A DNA stretch of 64,000 nucleotides from Pseudoflavonifractor intestinihominis (GTDB lineage Bacteria; Bacillota; Clostridia; Oscillospirales; Oscillospiraceae), in the NCBI RefSeq assembly GCF_040096055.1, contig NZ_JBBMFK010000007.1:78998-142997 (forward strand), given 5' to 3'. Shown one piece after another: positions 1 through 6,928 of the stretch (position 1 is the stretch's first letter; each line of letters begins with the position of its first letter). The notes beneath the pieces were generated by a model that did not search any database, had not been told where the DNA came from, and worked only from the letters and a program-made list of their open reading frames with translations. The position numbers were made by a program, and so were the translations under genes.

Positions 1-312
1 GGTGTACAGGCCCTCGCCCACGGAGAACTGGTAGCGGTACAGGGCCATGCGCTTCCATTTGGCCAGGGAGTGGACCACCTGGGCGTCCCGTCCGGCGGCG
101 GGGATGTCAAAGGACACGGGCCGCTCCACGCCGTTGAGGTCGTCGTTCAGGCCGGTGCTGGCCTCCACGAACAGGGGGGCGGACACACGGCGCAGATGGA
201 GCGCGCCGCCCAGCGTGTCCTCAAACAGGCGCTTGAGGATGGCGATGGCCTTCTGGGTATCGTACAGGTTGAGACAGGGGGCATAGCCCTGGGGAATGTA
301 GGTTTTTTCCAT
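1..312 (-). CDS. asnA: Aspartate--ammonia ligase, N-terminal part (cut by window edge)
   Basis: AsnA makes asparagine from aspartate, ammonia and ATP in the cytoplasm. The 104 residues present start at an ATG read leftwards from 312 and run off the left edge without a stop. They carry family hallmarks: MEKTYIPQGY at the start, a 'STGLNDDLNGVERPVSF' stretch, and 'VHSLAKWKR' followed by 'FSVGEGLYT', which line up with the class II synthetase-like fold of AsnA. Full-length proteins are about 330 residues, so roughly a third is visible. A good promoter lies just upstream and the gene is divergent from icd. Identification is from memory of the family, without a search. Confidence 0.88.
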   Translation of the reverse strand, partial: MEKTYIPQGYAPCLNLYDTQKAIAILKRLFEDTLGGALHLRRVSAPLFVEASTGLNDDLNGVERPVSFDIPAAGRDAQVVHSLAKWKRMALYRYQFSVGEGLYT

Positions 313-358
313 GGTTGTGTACTCCTCTGCGGCAAAAATCCGCGCAATAAGATATTAC

Positions 359-387
359 ATTATATAGCAAACAGCATGGAAAATCAA
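359..387 (-). promoter_or_regulatory. Promoter for asnA
   Basis: Read leftwards, TTGATT (387-382) and TATAAT (364-359) are separated by 17 bp, which places a start about 40 bases before the asnA ATG. No T-box motif is visible in the short leader. Confidence 0.6.
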
Positions 388-431
388 GGCGGCAGCGGGG
401 GACGGCGGGGAAAGACTTTTGCGGTTCTACC

Positions 432-460
432 TTGCGAAGAGGGGGAAAAAAGGATATAAT
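432..460 (+). promoter_or_regulatory. Promoter for icd
   Basis: TTGCGA (432-437) and TATAAT (455-460) are 17 bp apart, upstream of the AAAGGAG ribosome-binding site that precedes the icd start at 499. Confidence 0.6.
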
Positions 461-498
461 GTCTCAAACGCGGTATCGCGGTAAAGGAGTGAAGCCTG

Positions 499-1713
499 AT
501 GGAGAAAATCAAGATGACCACCCCTCTGGTGGAGATGGACGGGGACGAGATGACCCGCGTCCTGTGGCAGCAGATCAAGGACGAGCTGCTGCTGCCCTAT
601 ATTGACCTGAAGACCGAGTATTACGACCTGGGCCTGCCCGAGCGGGAGAAGACCAGGGACCAGGTGACCATCGACTCCGCCGAGGCCACCAAGAAGTACG
701 GCGTGGCCGTCAAGTGCGCCACCATCACCCCCAACGCCCAGCGGGTGGAGGAGTACAAGCTCACCGAGATGTGGAAGTCCCCCAACGGCACCATCCGCGC
801 CATCCTGGACGGCACCGTGTTCCGCGCCCCCATCATGGTCAAGGGCATTTCCCCCGTGGTCAAGACCTGGAAGGAGCCCATCACCATTGCCCGTCACGCC
901 TACGGCGATGTGTATAAGGGCACTGAGTACCGGGTGCCCGGCCCCGGCAAGGCTGAGCTGGTGTTCACCGACGAGAGCGGCAAGGAGCAGTTCCGCCAGA
1001 CGGTGTACGACTTCGAGTGCGCCGGCGTGCTCCAGGGGCAGTACAACAAGGACAGCTCCATCTCCTCCTTTGCCCGCTCCTGCTTCCAGTACGCCATCGA
1101 CACCAAGCAGGACCTGTGGTTCGCCACCAAGGACACCATCTCCAAGAAGTACGACCACACCTTCAAGGACATCTTCCAGGAGATCTACGACGCCGAGTAC
1201 AAGGCCAAGTTCGAGGAACTGGGCATCACCTACTTCTACACCCTCATCGACGACGCGGTGGCTCGGGTTGTCCGCTCCAAGGGCGGCTTCATCTGGGCCT
1301 GCAAGAACTACGACGGCGACGTGATGAGCGACATGGTGTCCACCGCCTTCGGTTCCCTGGCCATGATGACCTCCGTGCTGGTGAGCCCCGACGGCAAGTA
1401 CGAGTACGAGGCCGCCCACGGCACCGTCACCCGCCACTACTACAAGTACCTGAAGGGGGAGGAGACCTCCACCAACCCGGTGGCCACCCTCTTCGCCTGG
1501 TCCGGCGCCCTCCGCAAGCGGGGCGAGCTGGACGGCAACGCCGACCTGATGACCTTCGCCGACAAGCTGGAGGCCGCCACCATCGCCACCATCGAGGGCG
1601 GCGTGATGACCAAGGACCTGGTGGGCCTGTGGGAGGGCGAGACCCCCGCCAAGGGCGTCACCTCCCTGGAGTTCCTCCGGGCCATCAAGGCCAATCTGGA
1701 GAAGAGCCTGTAA
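499..1713 (+). CDS. icd: NADP-dependent isocitrate dehydrogenase
   Basis: This enzyme oxidatively decarboxylates isocitrate to 2-oxoglutarate with NADP+, supplying carbon for glutamate synthesis. The 404-residue protein has the pattern of the homodimeric, eukaryote-like subfamily: a start 'TPLVEMDGDEMTR', the substrate-binding stretch 'SPNGTIRAILDGTVFRAPI', 'RHAYGD', the metal-binding region near 'TLIDDAVA', and 'YEAAHGTVTRHYYKY' for NADP binding. The start is supported by AAAGGAG about 8 bases upstream. It is a single-gene unit ending in a strong hairpin. In an anaerobe it probably serves biosynthesis rather than a full TCA cycle, which is inference. Confidence 0.95.
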   Translation: MEKIKMTTPLVEMDGDEMTRVLWQQIKDELLLPYIDLKTEYYDLGLPEREKTRDQVTIDSAEATKKYGVAVKCATITPNAQRVEEYKLTEMWKSPNGTIRAILDGTVFRAPIMVKGISPVVKTWKEPITIARHAYGDVYKGTEYRVPGPGKAELVFTDESGKEQFRQTVYDFECAGVLQGQYNKDSSISSFARSCFQYAIDTKQDLWFATKDTISKKYDHTFKDIFQEIYDAEYKAKFEELGITYFYTLIDDAVARVVRSKGGFIWACKNYDGDVMSDMVSTAFGSLAMMTSVLVSPDGKYEYEAAHGTVTRHYYKYLKGEETSTNPVATLFAWSGALRKRGELDGNADLMTFADKLEAATIATIEGGVMTKDLVGLWEGETPAKGVTSLEFLRAIKANLEKSL

Positions 1714-1718
1714 AATAG

Positions 1719-1754
1719 CAAGAGCCCCGCGGCAGCCAGTCCGCGGGGCTCTTG
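1719..1754. terminator. Bidirectional terminator between icd and the anti-sigma gene
   Basis: A 14-bp perfect stem (1719-1732 with 1741-1754) and an 8-base loop lie between the converging stop codons of icd and the anti-sigma gene. The T-tracts on both sides are weak. Confidence 0.75.
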
Positions 1755-1759
1755 TCCTG

Positions 1760-3202
1760 TTATGTCAGCGGGATGGTCTCTCCGTTGAGGGTTACCGATT
1801 CCACCAGCGACAGATCAATGGGCTCATCGAACTCCCACATCACCCAGCCCACCCGCTGGCTCCATACCTCGTCGCAGTAGGCAGGGGTGAGGGTCGTACC
1901 GTCGGAGAGCGAGACGGTGAGGGACAGCTCTGAGCCGGTGAGCTGACAGGGGTATTCCTGCCCATCGGGTGTGGAGAAGTCGGTGCAGATGCTGAGGGGA
2001 GAGACGGTCACCCGGCCCAGTTGGGCATCCCAATCCCGGCCGTAGGGCAGTTCCCCGTTCCGGGTATAGGGGAATACCAGTATCTCCGCCGGAACGGCGG
2101 TCCGCTGTTCCACGGCCTCCACAGGGACAGTGACCTCCCAGTTTCCCTCAATCCGTCCACCGGCCACAGAGTAGTGGGTGCGGAGCGCCAGAAGATTCAG
2201 ATATGGCAGGGTATCCTCTGTCAGACTGGGCAGGCACACATCCCAGCCCCCCTCCACAGCGGTCCACACTGCGTCCCCCACGCCCTGGCTGGGCCAGCGG
2301 TTGGGGGCCTCCGGGTCATAGAGGTAGTATTCAACGCTGAAAACCGGTTGATCGGCGTATTCTGACGCATCGGCGGAGGAGACCTTCTCACTCTGAGCAA
2401 AGCGGATGTGGTAGCATCCGTCTGCGGCAAAGCCCATGGAGGAGATGAAGACATCCGGCTGGTCGGATTCCGCTACGGGACTCAATGTGGCGCCGGGAAG
2501 CTGCTCATCCCCTACCATGAGCAGGGGCGTCTGGCCCGGCAGGAGCACGGTCACACCGCTTTCCAGCGTGGTGCTCTCCAGGGTGGAAGAGGGTACATCC
2601 GTGCCCTCCAGCGCCACGCGGGCCGACCGTTCCCCGGGGAGAAGATAGGTCATATTCAGCTTTGCGCGGGTGGGCGGCTCCTGGGAGAGCTCATCGGTGC
2701 CCCGGCTGTACACCAGAGTGGCCAGATGCCGCTCCGGGTCGTAGTCCAGCACCTTCAGTCCGCTTCCGCCGTTGCCCCAGCTGAACGTCCCGCCGGTCTC
2801 CAGGGAGAGGAGCAGGTCGCAGGAGGTGTCTTCACGAAAGAGTTCTCCGGTCAGATCCTCCATGGTGAAGTAGAGCCGGGTGACGCGGCTGTCTGCCAGA
2901 GCGGCCTGTACCTCCATGCGGATGCCCTGGTCCTCGCAGGAGCCCAGCACCTCGGTGGCGTAGGGGGCCCGAGACCCCAGATCCTCCTGAATGATTTTCC
3001 ACAGGGTGGGTCCTGCCGCCGCGGCGGCGATCACCAGCGCGGCGCACACGGCCAGGGCGGCCACGGCCCTGCGCGGCAGACCGGGGCGGCGGACGGGGGC
3101 GGTATATTCCGCCGACCGGAGCACCTGCTCCCGCATGTCCGCACGGAAGCGCAGGCCGTCCAAAGCCCGGTTCAGGGACTGCGCCATGTCATGCTTCTTC
3201 AT
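1760..3202 (-). CDS. DUF4179-type anti-sigma factor, single-pass membrane protein
   Basis: This is the probable anti-sigma factor for the ECF sigma factor just upstream. The 480-residue protein has a basic cytoplasmic N-terminus (1-45) expected to hold the sigma-binding segment, one membrane helix (about 46-64, rich in Ala/Val/Leu) and a large extracytoplasmic domain rich in beta-prone sequence, the layout of DUF4179 proteins. Its ATG lies inside the end of the sigma gene, with a 14-base overlap, which suggests translational coupling and matched stoichiometry. The signal sensed is not evident. The family call is moderate; the role follows mainly from the gene pairing. Confidence 0.75.
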   Translation of the reverse strand: MKKHDMAQSLNRALDGLRFRADMREQVLRSAEYTAPVRRPGLPRRAVAALAVCAALVIAAAAAGPTLWKIIQEDLGSRAPYATEVLGSCEDQGIRMEVQAALADSRVTRLYFTMEDLTGELFREDTSCDLLLSLETGGTFSWGNGGSGLKVLDYDPERHLATLVYSRGTDELSQEPPTRAKLNMTYLLPGERSARVALEGTDVPSSTLESTTLESGVTVLLPGQTPLLMVGDEQLPGATLSPVAESDQPDVFISSMGFAADGCYHIRFAQSEKVSSADASEYADQPVFSVEYYLYDPEAPNRWPSQGVGDAVWTAVEGGWDVCLPSLTEDTLPYLNLLALRTHYSVAGGRIEGNWEVTVPVEAVEQRTAVPAEILVFPYTRNGELPYGRDWDAQLGRVTVSPLSICTDFSTPDGQEYPCQLTGSELSLTVSLSDGTTLTPAYCDEVWSQRVGWVMWEFDEPIDLSLVESVTLNGETIPLT

Positions 3203-3668
3203 AATACCACTCCTTCAGCATAGGCTTGAGCCTCTCTCTGGCCCGCATGAGACGGACCGACACGGTTCCGGTGGGAAGGTGGAGCATCTGGGCGATTTCC
3301 GGCGTGGAAAAGCCCTGATAGTAGTGAAGCACCACAATCTCCCGGTACTTTTTCGGCAGGGACAGCACGGCGCGGAGCACAGTGCCGTCTTCCGCCTGCT
3401 GCTCCGGCGCAGCCAGCTCCCCCAGTGCCTCCCAGTCCACCCGGCGTCTGCGCCAGGGGGAGCGGAGCTGGTGGCGGCACACGTTGACGGCAATGCTGGT
3501 CAGCCAGGTTTTGACCGCCGCCCGCCCATCAAAGCGGTCCCAGCTCTGCCAGGCCCGGAGAAAGGTCTCCTGGGCGGCGTCCTCGGCGGCGGCCCGATCC
3601 CGCAGGATGAGAAAGCACAGCCGCAGAATACAGTCCCCATGCTCCGCCATGGTCTGCTCCAAATCCAT
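3189..3668 (-). CDS. ECF-type RNA polymerase sigma-70 factor
   Basis: The 159-residue protein has only sigma regions 2 and 4, as in extracytoplasmic-function sigma factors. Region 2 includes 'AEDAAQETFLRAWQSWDRFDG' in shortened view (core 'AEDAAQETFLRAW'), and region 4 has the helix-turn-helix 'FSTPEIAQMLHLPTGTVSVRL'-like segment near residues 120-140. Of several in-frame starts, the ATG at 3668 was chosen because AAAGGAG lies 9 bases upstream; an ATG at 3677 sits too close to that site. It overlaps the downstream membrane anti-sigma gene by 14 bases. The divergent rubrerythrin is a possible target, but no shared promoter motif could be proven. Confidence 0.88.
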   Translation of the reverse strand: MDLEQTMAEHGDCILRLCFLILRDRAAAEDAAQETFLRAWQSWDRFDGRAAVKTWLTSIAVNVCRHQLRSPWRRRRVDWEALGELAAPEQQAEDGTVLRAVLSLPKKYREIVVLHYYQGFSTPEIAQMLHLPTGTVSVRLMRARERLKPMLKEWYYEEA

Positions 3669-3789
3669 CTGCCTCATCTCCTTTCCTCTGCCTATCAGAG
3701 CCGTGAGCCGCCGGTTTTGTTTCATCTGCCGCATAAAAATATTCCGGCAGGGCATCCTCTCCATATCCATGATAAGGGAGGCACTGCCC

Positions 3790-4395
3790 ATGTCCGTTTC
3801 ATTTGACAAGAGCCAGACCAGAGAAAACCTGATGCGCGCCTTTGCCGGAGAGAGCCAGGCCCGCAACCGCTACACCTTTGCTGCCGGCCTGGCAGAGAAG
3901 AACGACCTCCAGGTGCTCCAGGGAGTCTTTCTCTTCACCGCCGGCCAGGAGGAGCAGCACGCCAAGGTGTACTACGACCTGCTGGAGCAACTGTCGGGTC
4001 AGACCGTCAAGGTGGACGGCACCTATCCGGTGGATCTCTTCCCCGATGTGCTCAGCCATCTCCGGGCCGCCCGGCGCAATGAGTACCAGGAGTTTGAGCA
4101 CGATTACACCGGTTTTGCCAAGGTGGCCAAGGAGGAGGGTTTCCCCGAGATTTCCCACATTTTCTCCTCCATCGCCAGGGTGGAAAAGAGCCATGGCGAC
4201 CGCTTCGGCGCCTTTGCCGACCTGCTGGAGCAGGGCAAACTCTTTGTCAGCGACGTGGAGTGCCGCTGGATGTGTCTCAACTGCGGCCACGTGGTGGAGG
4301 GGACCATGGCCCCGGCGGCCTGTCCCGTGTGCAAGCACCCCCAGGGCTACTTTATCCGCTGGGAGATGGCTCCCTGGGGTGTGCCGCTGAAGTGA
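3790..4395 (+). CDS. Rubrerythrin family protein with C-terminal rubredoxin-like domain
   Basis: Rubrerythrins reduce hydrogen peroxide in anaerobes. The 201-residue protein has an N-terminal ferritin-like diiron domain with 'AFAGESQARNRY' and 'GQEEQHAK' supplying Glu/His ligands, then a second helix pair with 'FPEISHIFSSIARVEKSH', and a C-terminal iron-binding knuckle pair: 'CLNCGH' and 'CPVCKHP'. The ATG at 3790 has ATAAGGGAGG about 8 bases upstream; the open frame extends further up but without a better site. It is transcribed alone, divergent from the ECF sigma operon, and ends at a strong hairpin. A second rubrerythrin lies at 63455. Confidence 0.92.
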   Translation: MSVSFDKSQTRENLMRAFAGESQARNRYTFAAGLAEKNDLQVLQGVFLFTAGQEEQHAKVYYDLLEQLSGQTVKVDGTYPVDLFPDVLSHLRAARRNEYQEFEHDYTGFAKVAKEEGFPEISHIFSSIARVEKSHGDRFGAFADLLEQGKLFVSDVECRWMCLNCGHVVEGTMAPAACPVCKHPQGYFIRWEMAPWGVPLK

Positions 4396-4402
4396 CAAAA
4401 AT

Positions 4403-4440
4403 GCGGAGGCGTCTCAGACGAGACGCCTCCGCTTGGCGTT
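4403..4440. terminator. Terminator after rubrerythrin, shared with the convergent HD gene
   Basis: A perfect 12-bp stem (4403-4414 with 4421-4432) with a 6-base loop is followed by TTGGCGTTTT. It lies between the convergent rubrerythrin and HD-hydrolase stop codons. Confidence 0.8.
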
Positions 4441-4443
4441 TTA

Positions 4444-5013
4444 TCAGGTCATTGTGCTGTCGGCGATTTTTTCGTCCGTGTCTGCAATCAGCTGCTCCCG
4501 CAGGGCCTTTAGAAAGGGAAAGGGGGCGGCGTCCTCCACGCCGTAGGTGCGGTTGAGCTCGAACTCCAGGGGAATCCAGGTGTCCAGCGGGGCCTCGTTG
4601 TGCTGGAGCACCGCCTCCATCCGGTCCAGAGCCTTGAACACCCGGGCTTCGGGGGTCGTCCTGGCCTCCATCTCGGCAAACAGGGCGGAAAACTCGTCCG
4701 AGAGAGGGCGGGGCAGGGCGGCCGCCAGGCTGTCCACAGCCCTGGCCTCGGTGTGCCGGTGGTCGTCGGTCTTTTCAAAGGCGGGGATGTCGCCGGTGAT
4801 GGCCTCCCCCAGGTCGTGGATGAGGCACATCTTCAGCACCTTGTCCATATCCACGCCGGGGAGCTGGTCCTTCATCAGAAAGGCCATCAGAGCCAGCCGC
4901 CAGGAGTGCTCGGCCACCGACTCATGCCGCCCGCTGGAGGTGTAGGAGTGGCGGGTGTTGCACTTGAGGTGCTCGGCGATGTGGAGAAAATCAAGCAGTT
5001 CTTTGGGTTCCAT
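4444..5013 (-). CDS. HD-domain hydrolase (YfbR/HDDC2-like nucleotidase family)
   Basis: This is a metal-dependent phosphohydrolase of the HD superfamily, COG1896-like, whose characterised members are 5'-deoxynucleotidases. The 189-residue protein has the early His in 'RHESVAEHSWRLALMA', the HD pair in 'CLIHDLGEAITGDIP' around residues 66-80, and a later Asp in 'ALDRMEAVLQH', the expected metal ligands. The stop codon of the aldo/keto reductase upstream lies one base before its ATG region (5015 versus 5013), so the two are probably translated together. The substrate is not determinable from sequence alone. Confidence 0.8.
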   Translation of the reverse strand: MEPKELLDFLHIAEHLKCNTRHSYTSSGRHESVAEHSWRLALMAFLMKDQLPGVDMDKVLKMCLIHDLGEAITGDIPAFEKTDDHRHTEARAVDSLAAALPRPLSDEFSALFAEMEARTTPEARVFKALDRMEAVLQHNEAPLDTWIPLEFELNRTYGVEDAAPFPFLKALREQLIADTDEKIADSTMT

Positions 5014-5014
5014 G

Positions 5015-5872
5015 TTATGTTACCTCCTGGGGCTGCACTCTGGGCCGGTCGGGATGCTCCCCGGACCAGCCCGCCTGGGGCATGGCGCGCAGCGCCGCCA
5101 TCTCTTCCTCGGTCAGGGCGAAGGAGAACAGGTCCAGGTTCTCCGCCATCCGCTCCGGGCTGGAGGACTTGGGCAGGGGGAGCACGCCCTGCTGAAGGGC
5201 AAAGCGCAGGCAGATTTGGGCGGGGGACACGCCGTGGACCTGCGCCAGTTGGGAGAGCAGAGGATGGCCCGCCAGCCGGTTCCGGCCCAGGGGGCTCCAG
5301 GCCTCCACCAGGATGTTGTGGGCCTGGCAGAAGGCCGCCGCCTCCGCCTGGATGTAGCCCGGGTGGAACTCCAATTGGTCCACCATGGGGGCCACGTTGG
5401 CCCGGGCCAGAAGGGGCTCCAGGTGGTGGGGCAGGAAGTTGCTCACCCCGATGGCACGCACCTGGCCGGACTCATACAGCCGCTCCAGCGCCCGCCAGGT
5501 CTCCCGGTCCAACCCGGCCCAGTCCGCCAGCTCCAGGTCCGGCCTGGGCCAGTGGATGAGGTAGAGGTCCAGATAGCCGGTGCCCAGCCGCTCCAGCGTG
5601 GCGTCAAAGGCCCGGAGGGCGGCGTCATAGCCCATCTCGGTCTTCCACAGCTTGGAGGTGAGAAAGAAGTCCTCCCGGGGCAGGCCGCTCTCCGCCACGG
5701 CACGGCCCAGGGCGGCCTCAGTGCCGTAGAAGGAGGCGGTATCAAAGTGGCGGTACCCCTGGGCGATGGCGGCGGACAGCACGGCGCCGTCCGCCGTCTT
5801 ATAGGTGCCGAAGCCCACGGCGGGGACGGACACGCCGTTGGAGAGGACAAATTCTTTCTCGGGACTGCACAT
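5015..5872 (-). CDS. Aldo/keto reductase
   Basis: This is an NAD(P)H-dependent carbonyl reductase with the AKR barrel. The 285-residue protein shows the full catalytic tetrad: Asp44 and Tyr49 in 'HFDTASFYGTE', Lys74 in 'LTSKLW' and His107 in 'LIHWPRP', plus the cofactor-binding 'GVSNF' and a C-terminal 'LPKSSSPERMAENL'. The ATG at 5872 has AAAGGGGG about 8 bases upstream; a longer frame to 5959 has no better site. It shares an operon with the HD hydrolase downstream. The physiological substrate is unknown; the length and motifs match the AKR5-like prokaryotic group. Confidence 0.92.
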   Translation of the reverse strand: MCSPEKEFVLSNGVSVPAVGFGTYKTADGAVLSAAIAQGYRHFDTASFYGTEAALGRAVAESGLPREDFFLTSKLWKTEMGYDAALRAFDATLERLGTGYLDLYLIHWPRPDLELADWAGLDRETWRALERLYESGQVRAIGVSNFLPHHLEPLLARANVAPMVDQLEFHPGYIQAEAAAFCQAHNILVEAWSPLGRNRLAGHPLLSQLAQVHGVSPAQICLRFALQQGVLPLPKSSSPERMAENLDLFSFALTEEEMAALRAMPQAGWSGEHPDRPRVQPQEVT

Positions 5873-5924
5873 AGCGGTGCCCCCTTTCCATTTGGGAAAA
5901 GGGTACCACGCTCCGGAGGAGAAG

Positions 5925-6464
5925 TCAACCGGCCTTTGCGGGGGCGGGCGAAGACGCATTCTGGGGATATGCCAGCTTGGGGGCGGGGACCCGGCCGCCC
6001 CTGGTGAGGAGGGGCACCAGGCCCATCAGCTCGGCCAGTGCGCACACCTTGTCCATACAGCTGACCACCAGGGACTCCCAGCGGCGGTAGAACCGGTTGA
6101 GGGGCAGCGGCCACATGTGGGTGGCAATGATGTCCCGCTCGGTATCGTTGAGGACAAAGCGGGCTTGGGCGTTTTCCAGGGCGTAGAGGGGGTGGCGGAA
6201 GGCGTGGTCAGCGCCGGGGCGGGAGTCGGTCTGCCAGTTGTAAAGGAAAAAGTCGTGGAGCAGGCCGCCCCGGGCGGCGGAGCGGGCGTCCAGCCCCAGA
6301 GCCGCGCAGACGCGGAAGCTGGAGTAGGCCACCAGACAGCAGTGGTCATAGGTGCTCACCCCCTTGGCGTGCTGGGGGAAAAAGCGCATGGACTGCACGT
6401 CAGGGTGGGACTCCAGGTCGGCCACGCAGGCCAGGTACTGAGCGGTATATTTGAAATTCCACAT
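5925..6464 (-). CDS. HD-domain phosphohydrolase, substrate unknown
   Basis: This is a predicted metal-dependent HD hydrolase. The 179-residue protein has His41 in 'STYDHCCLVAY', the HD pair His70-Asp71 in 'GGLLHDFFLYNW', and a later 'IIATHMWPLP' His, fitting the HD metal site. The Trp-rich motif and 'DARSAARGGLLHD' are typical of small HD proteins encoded widely in Clostridia. The start at 6464 (ATG-TGG) is preferred because AAGGAG is 10 bases upstream; an ATG at 6473 lies directly against that site. It may be the first gene of the operon with the aldo/keto reductase and second HD gene. Confidence 0.75.
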   Translation of the reverse strand: MWNFKYTAQYLACVADLESHPDVQSMRFFPQHAKGVSTYDHCCLVAYSSFRVCAALGLDARSAARGGLLHDFFLYNWQTDSRPGADHAFRHPLYALENAQARFVLNDTERDIIATHMWPLPLNRFYRRWESLVVSCMDKVCALAELMGLVPLLTRGGRVPAPKLAYPQNASSPAPAKAG

Positions 6465-6686
6465 GGTGTTCATACTCCTTTGTAGCCTGTCTGTTGTATC
6501 CAGTATACCGGGAAAAGCGAAAGAGAGGCTTTGCATCCCCTTACGATTTCCTTAAGACTTGCGCAAGGAGGCGTAAACAAAGCGGGGTCAGGTCTATTGT
6601 GCCATACATGACAGTGGGCCTCCACCAGGGCGGCGTATGGTATGGGTAGAGCTCTGGTAAAGGAAAGAAAAATTCCGCCTGCCATC

Positions 6687-6716
6687 TTGACGGCAACGGG
6701 GGAGAGCGAGTAAAAT
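6687..6716 (+). promoter_or_regulatory. Promoter for pyrG
   Basis: TTGACG (6687-6692) and TAAAAT (6711-6716) are separated by 18 bp. Transcription would start near 6723, giving a leader of about 205 bases. The sequence from 6465 to 6686 holds nothing else I recognise. Confidence 0.55.
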
Positions 6717-6738
6717 AACATGTACCGGACGAGAGCGG

Positions 6739-6844
6739 ACAGCCTGGGTACAGCGTACCAAGGCTGTTCTTGCTTTTTGCGCAAGTACAGGGTTTTTGGC
6801 CTCTGGGGGCCAGAAACCCTGAATGTTTTCCCGCGGAGCGGGAA
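6739..6844 (+). promoter_or_regulatory. Structured 5' leader of pyrG, possible attenuator
   Basis: Four consecutive stem-loops lie in the leader: 6739-6767 (7 bp plus 5 bp with one mismatch), 6769-6785 (CTTGC/GCAAG around a T-run), 6788-6821 (14 bp, one G-U) followed by AATGTTTT, and 6828-6844 (7 bp). The third could act as an intrinsic terminator. CTP-sensitive attenuation of pyrG is known in Bacillus, but the GGG transcript start used there is not evident here. No known riboswitch motif was recognised. Confidence 0.45.
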
Positions 6845-6928
6845 TAAAAAACGGAGAATGAGAGAAAAAACAGGGACAAGGGCGTCCCGGGACAATGGGG
6901 TCCCATCCATTGATGGGAGGAATATAAC

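Noticed and set aside
313..498. T-box leader for asnA
   Set aside because: The leader from the predicted promoter is only about 40 bases, and no T-box AGGGTGG-type motif is seen.
6723..6928. T-box or known riboswitch before pyrG
   Set aside because: No conserved core of any riboswitch class I know could be matched; only generic stem-loops are present.
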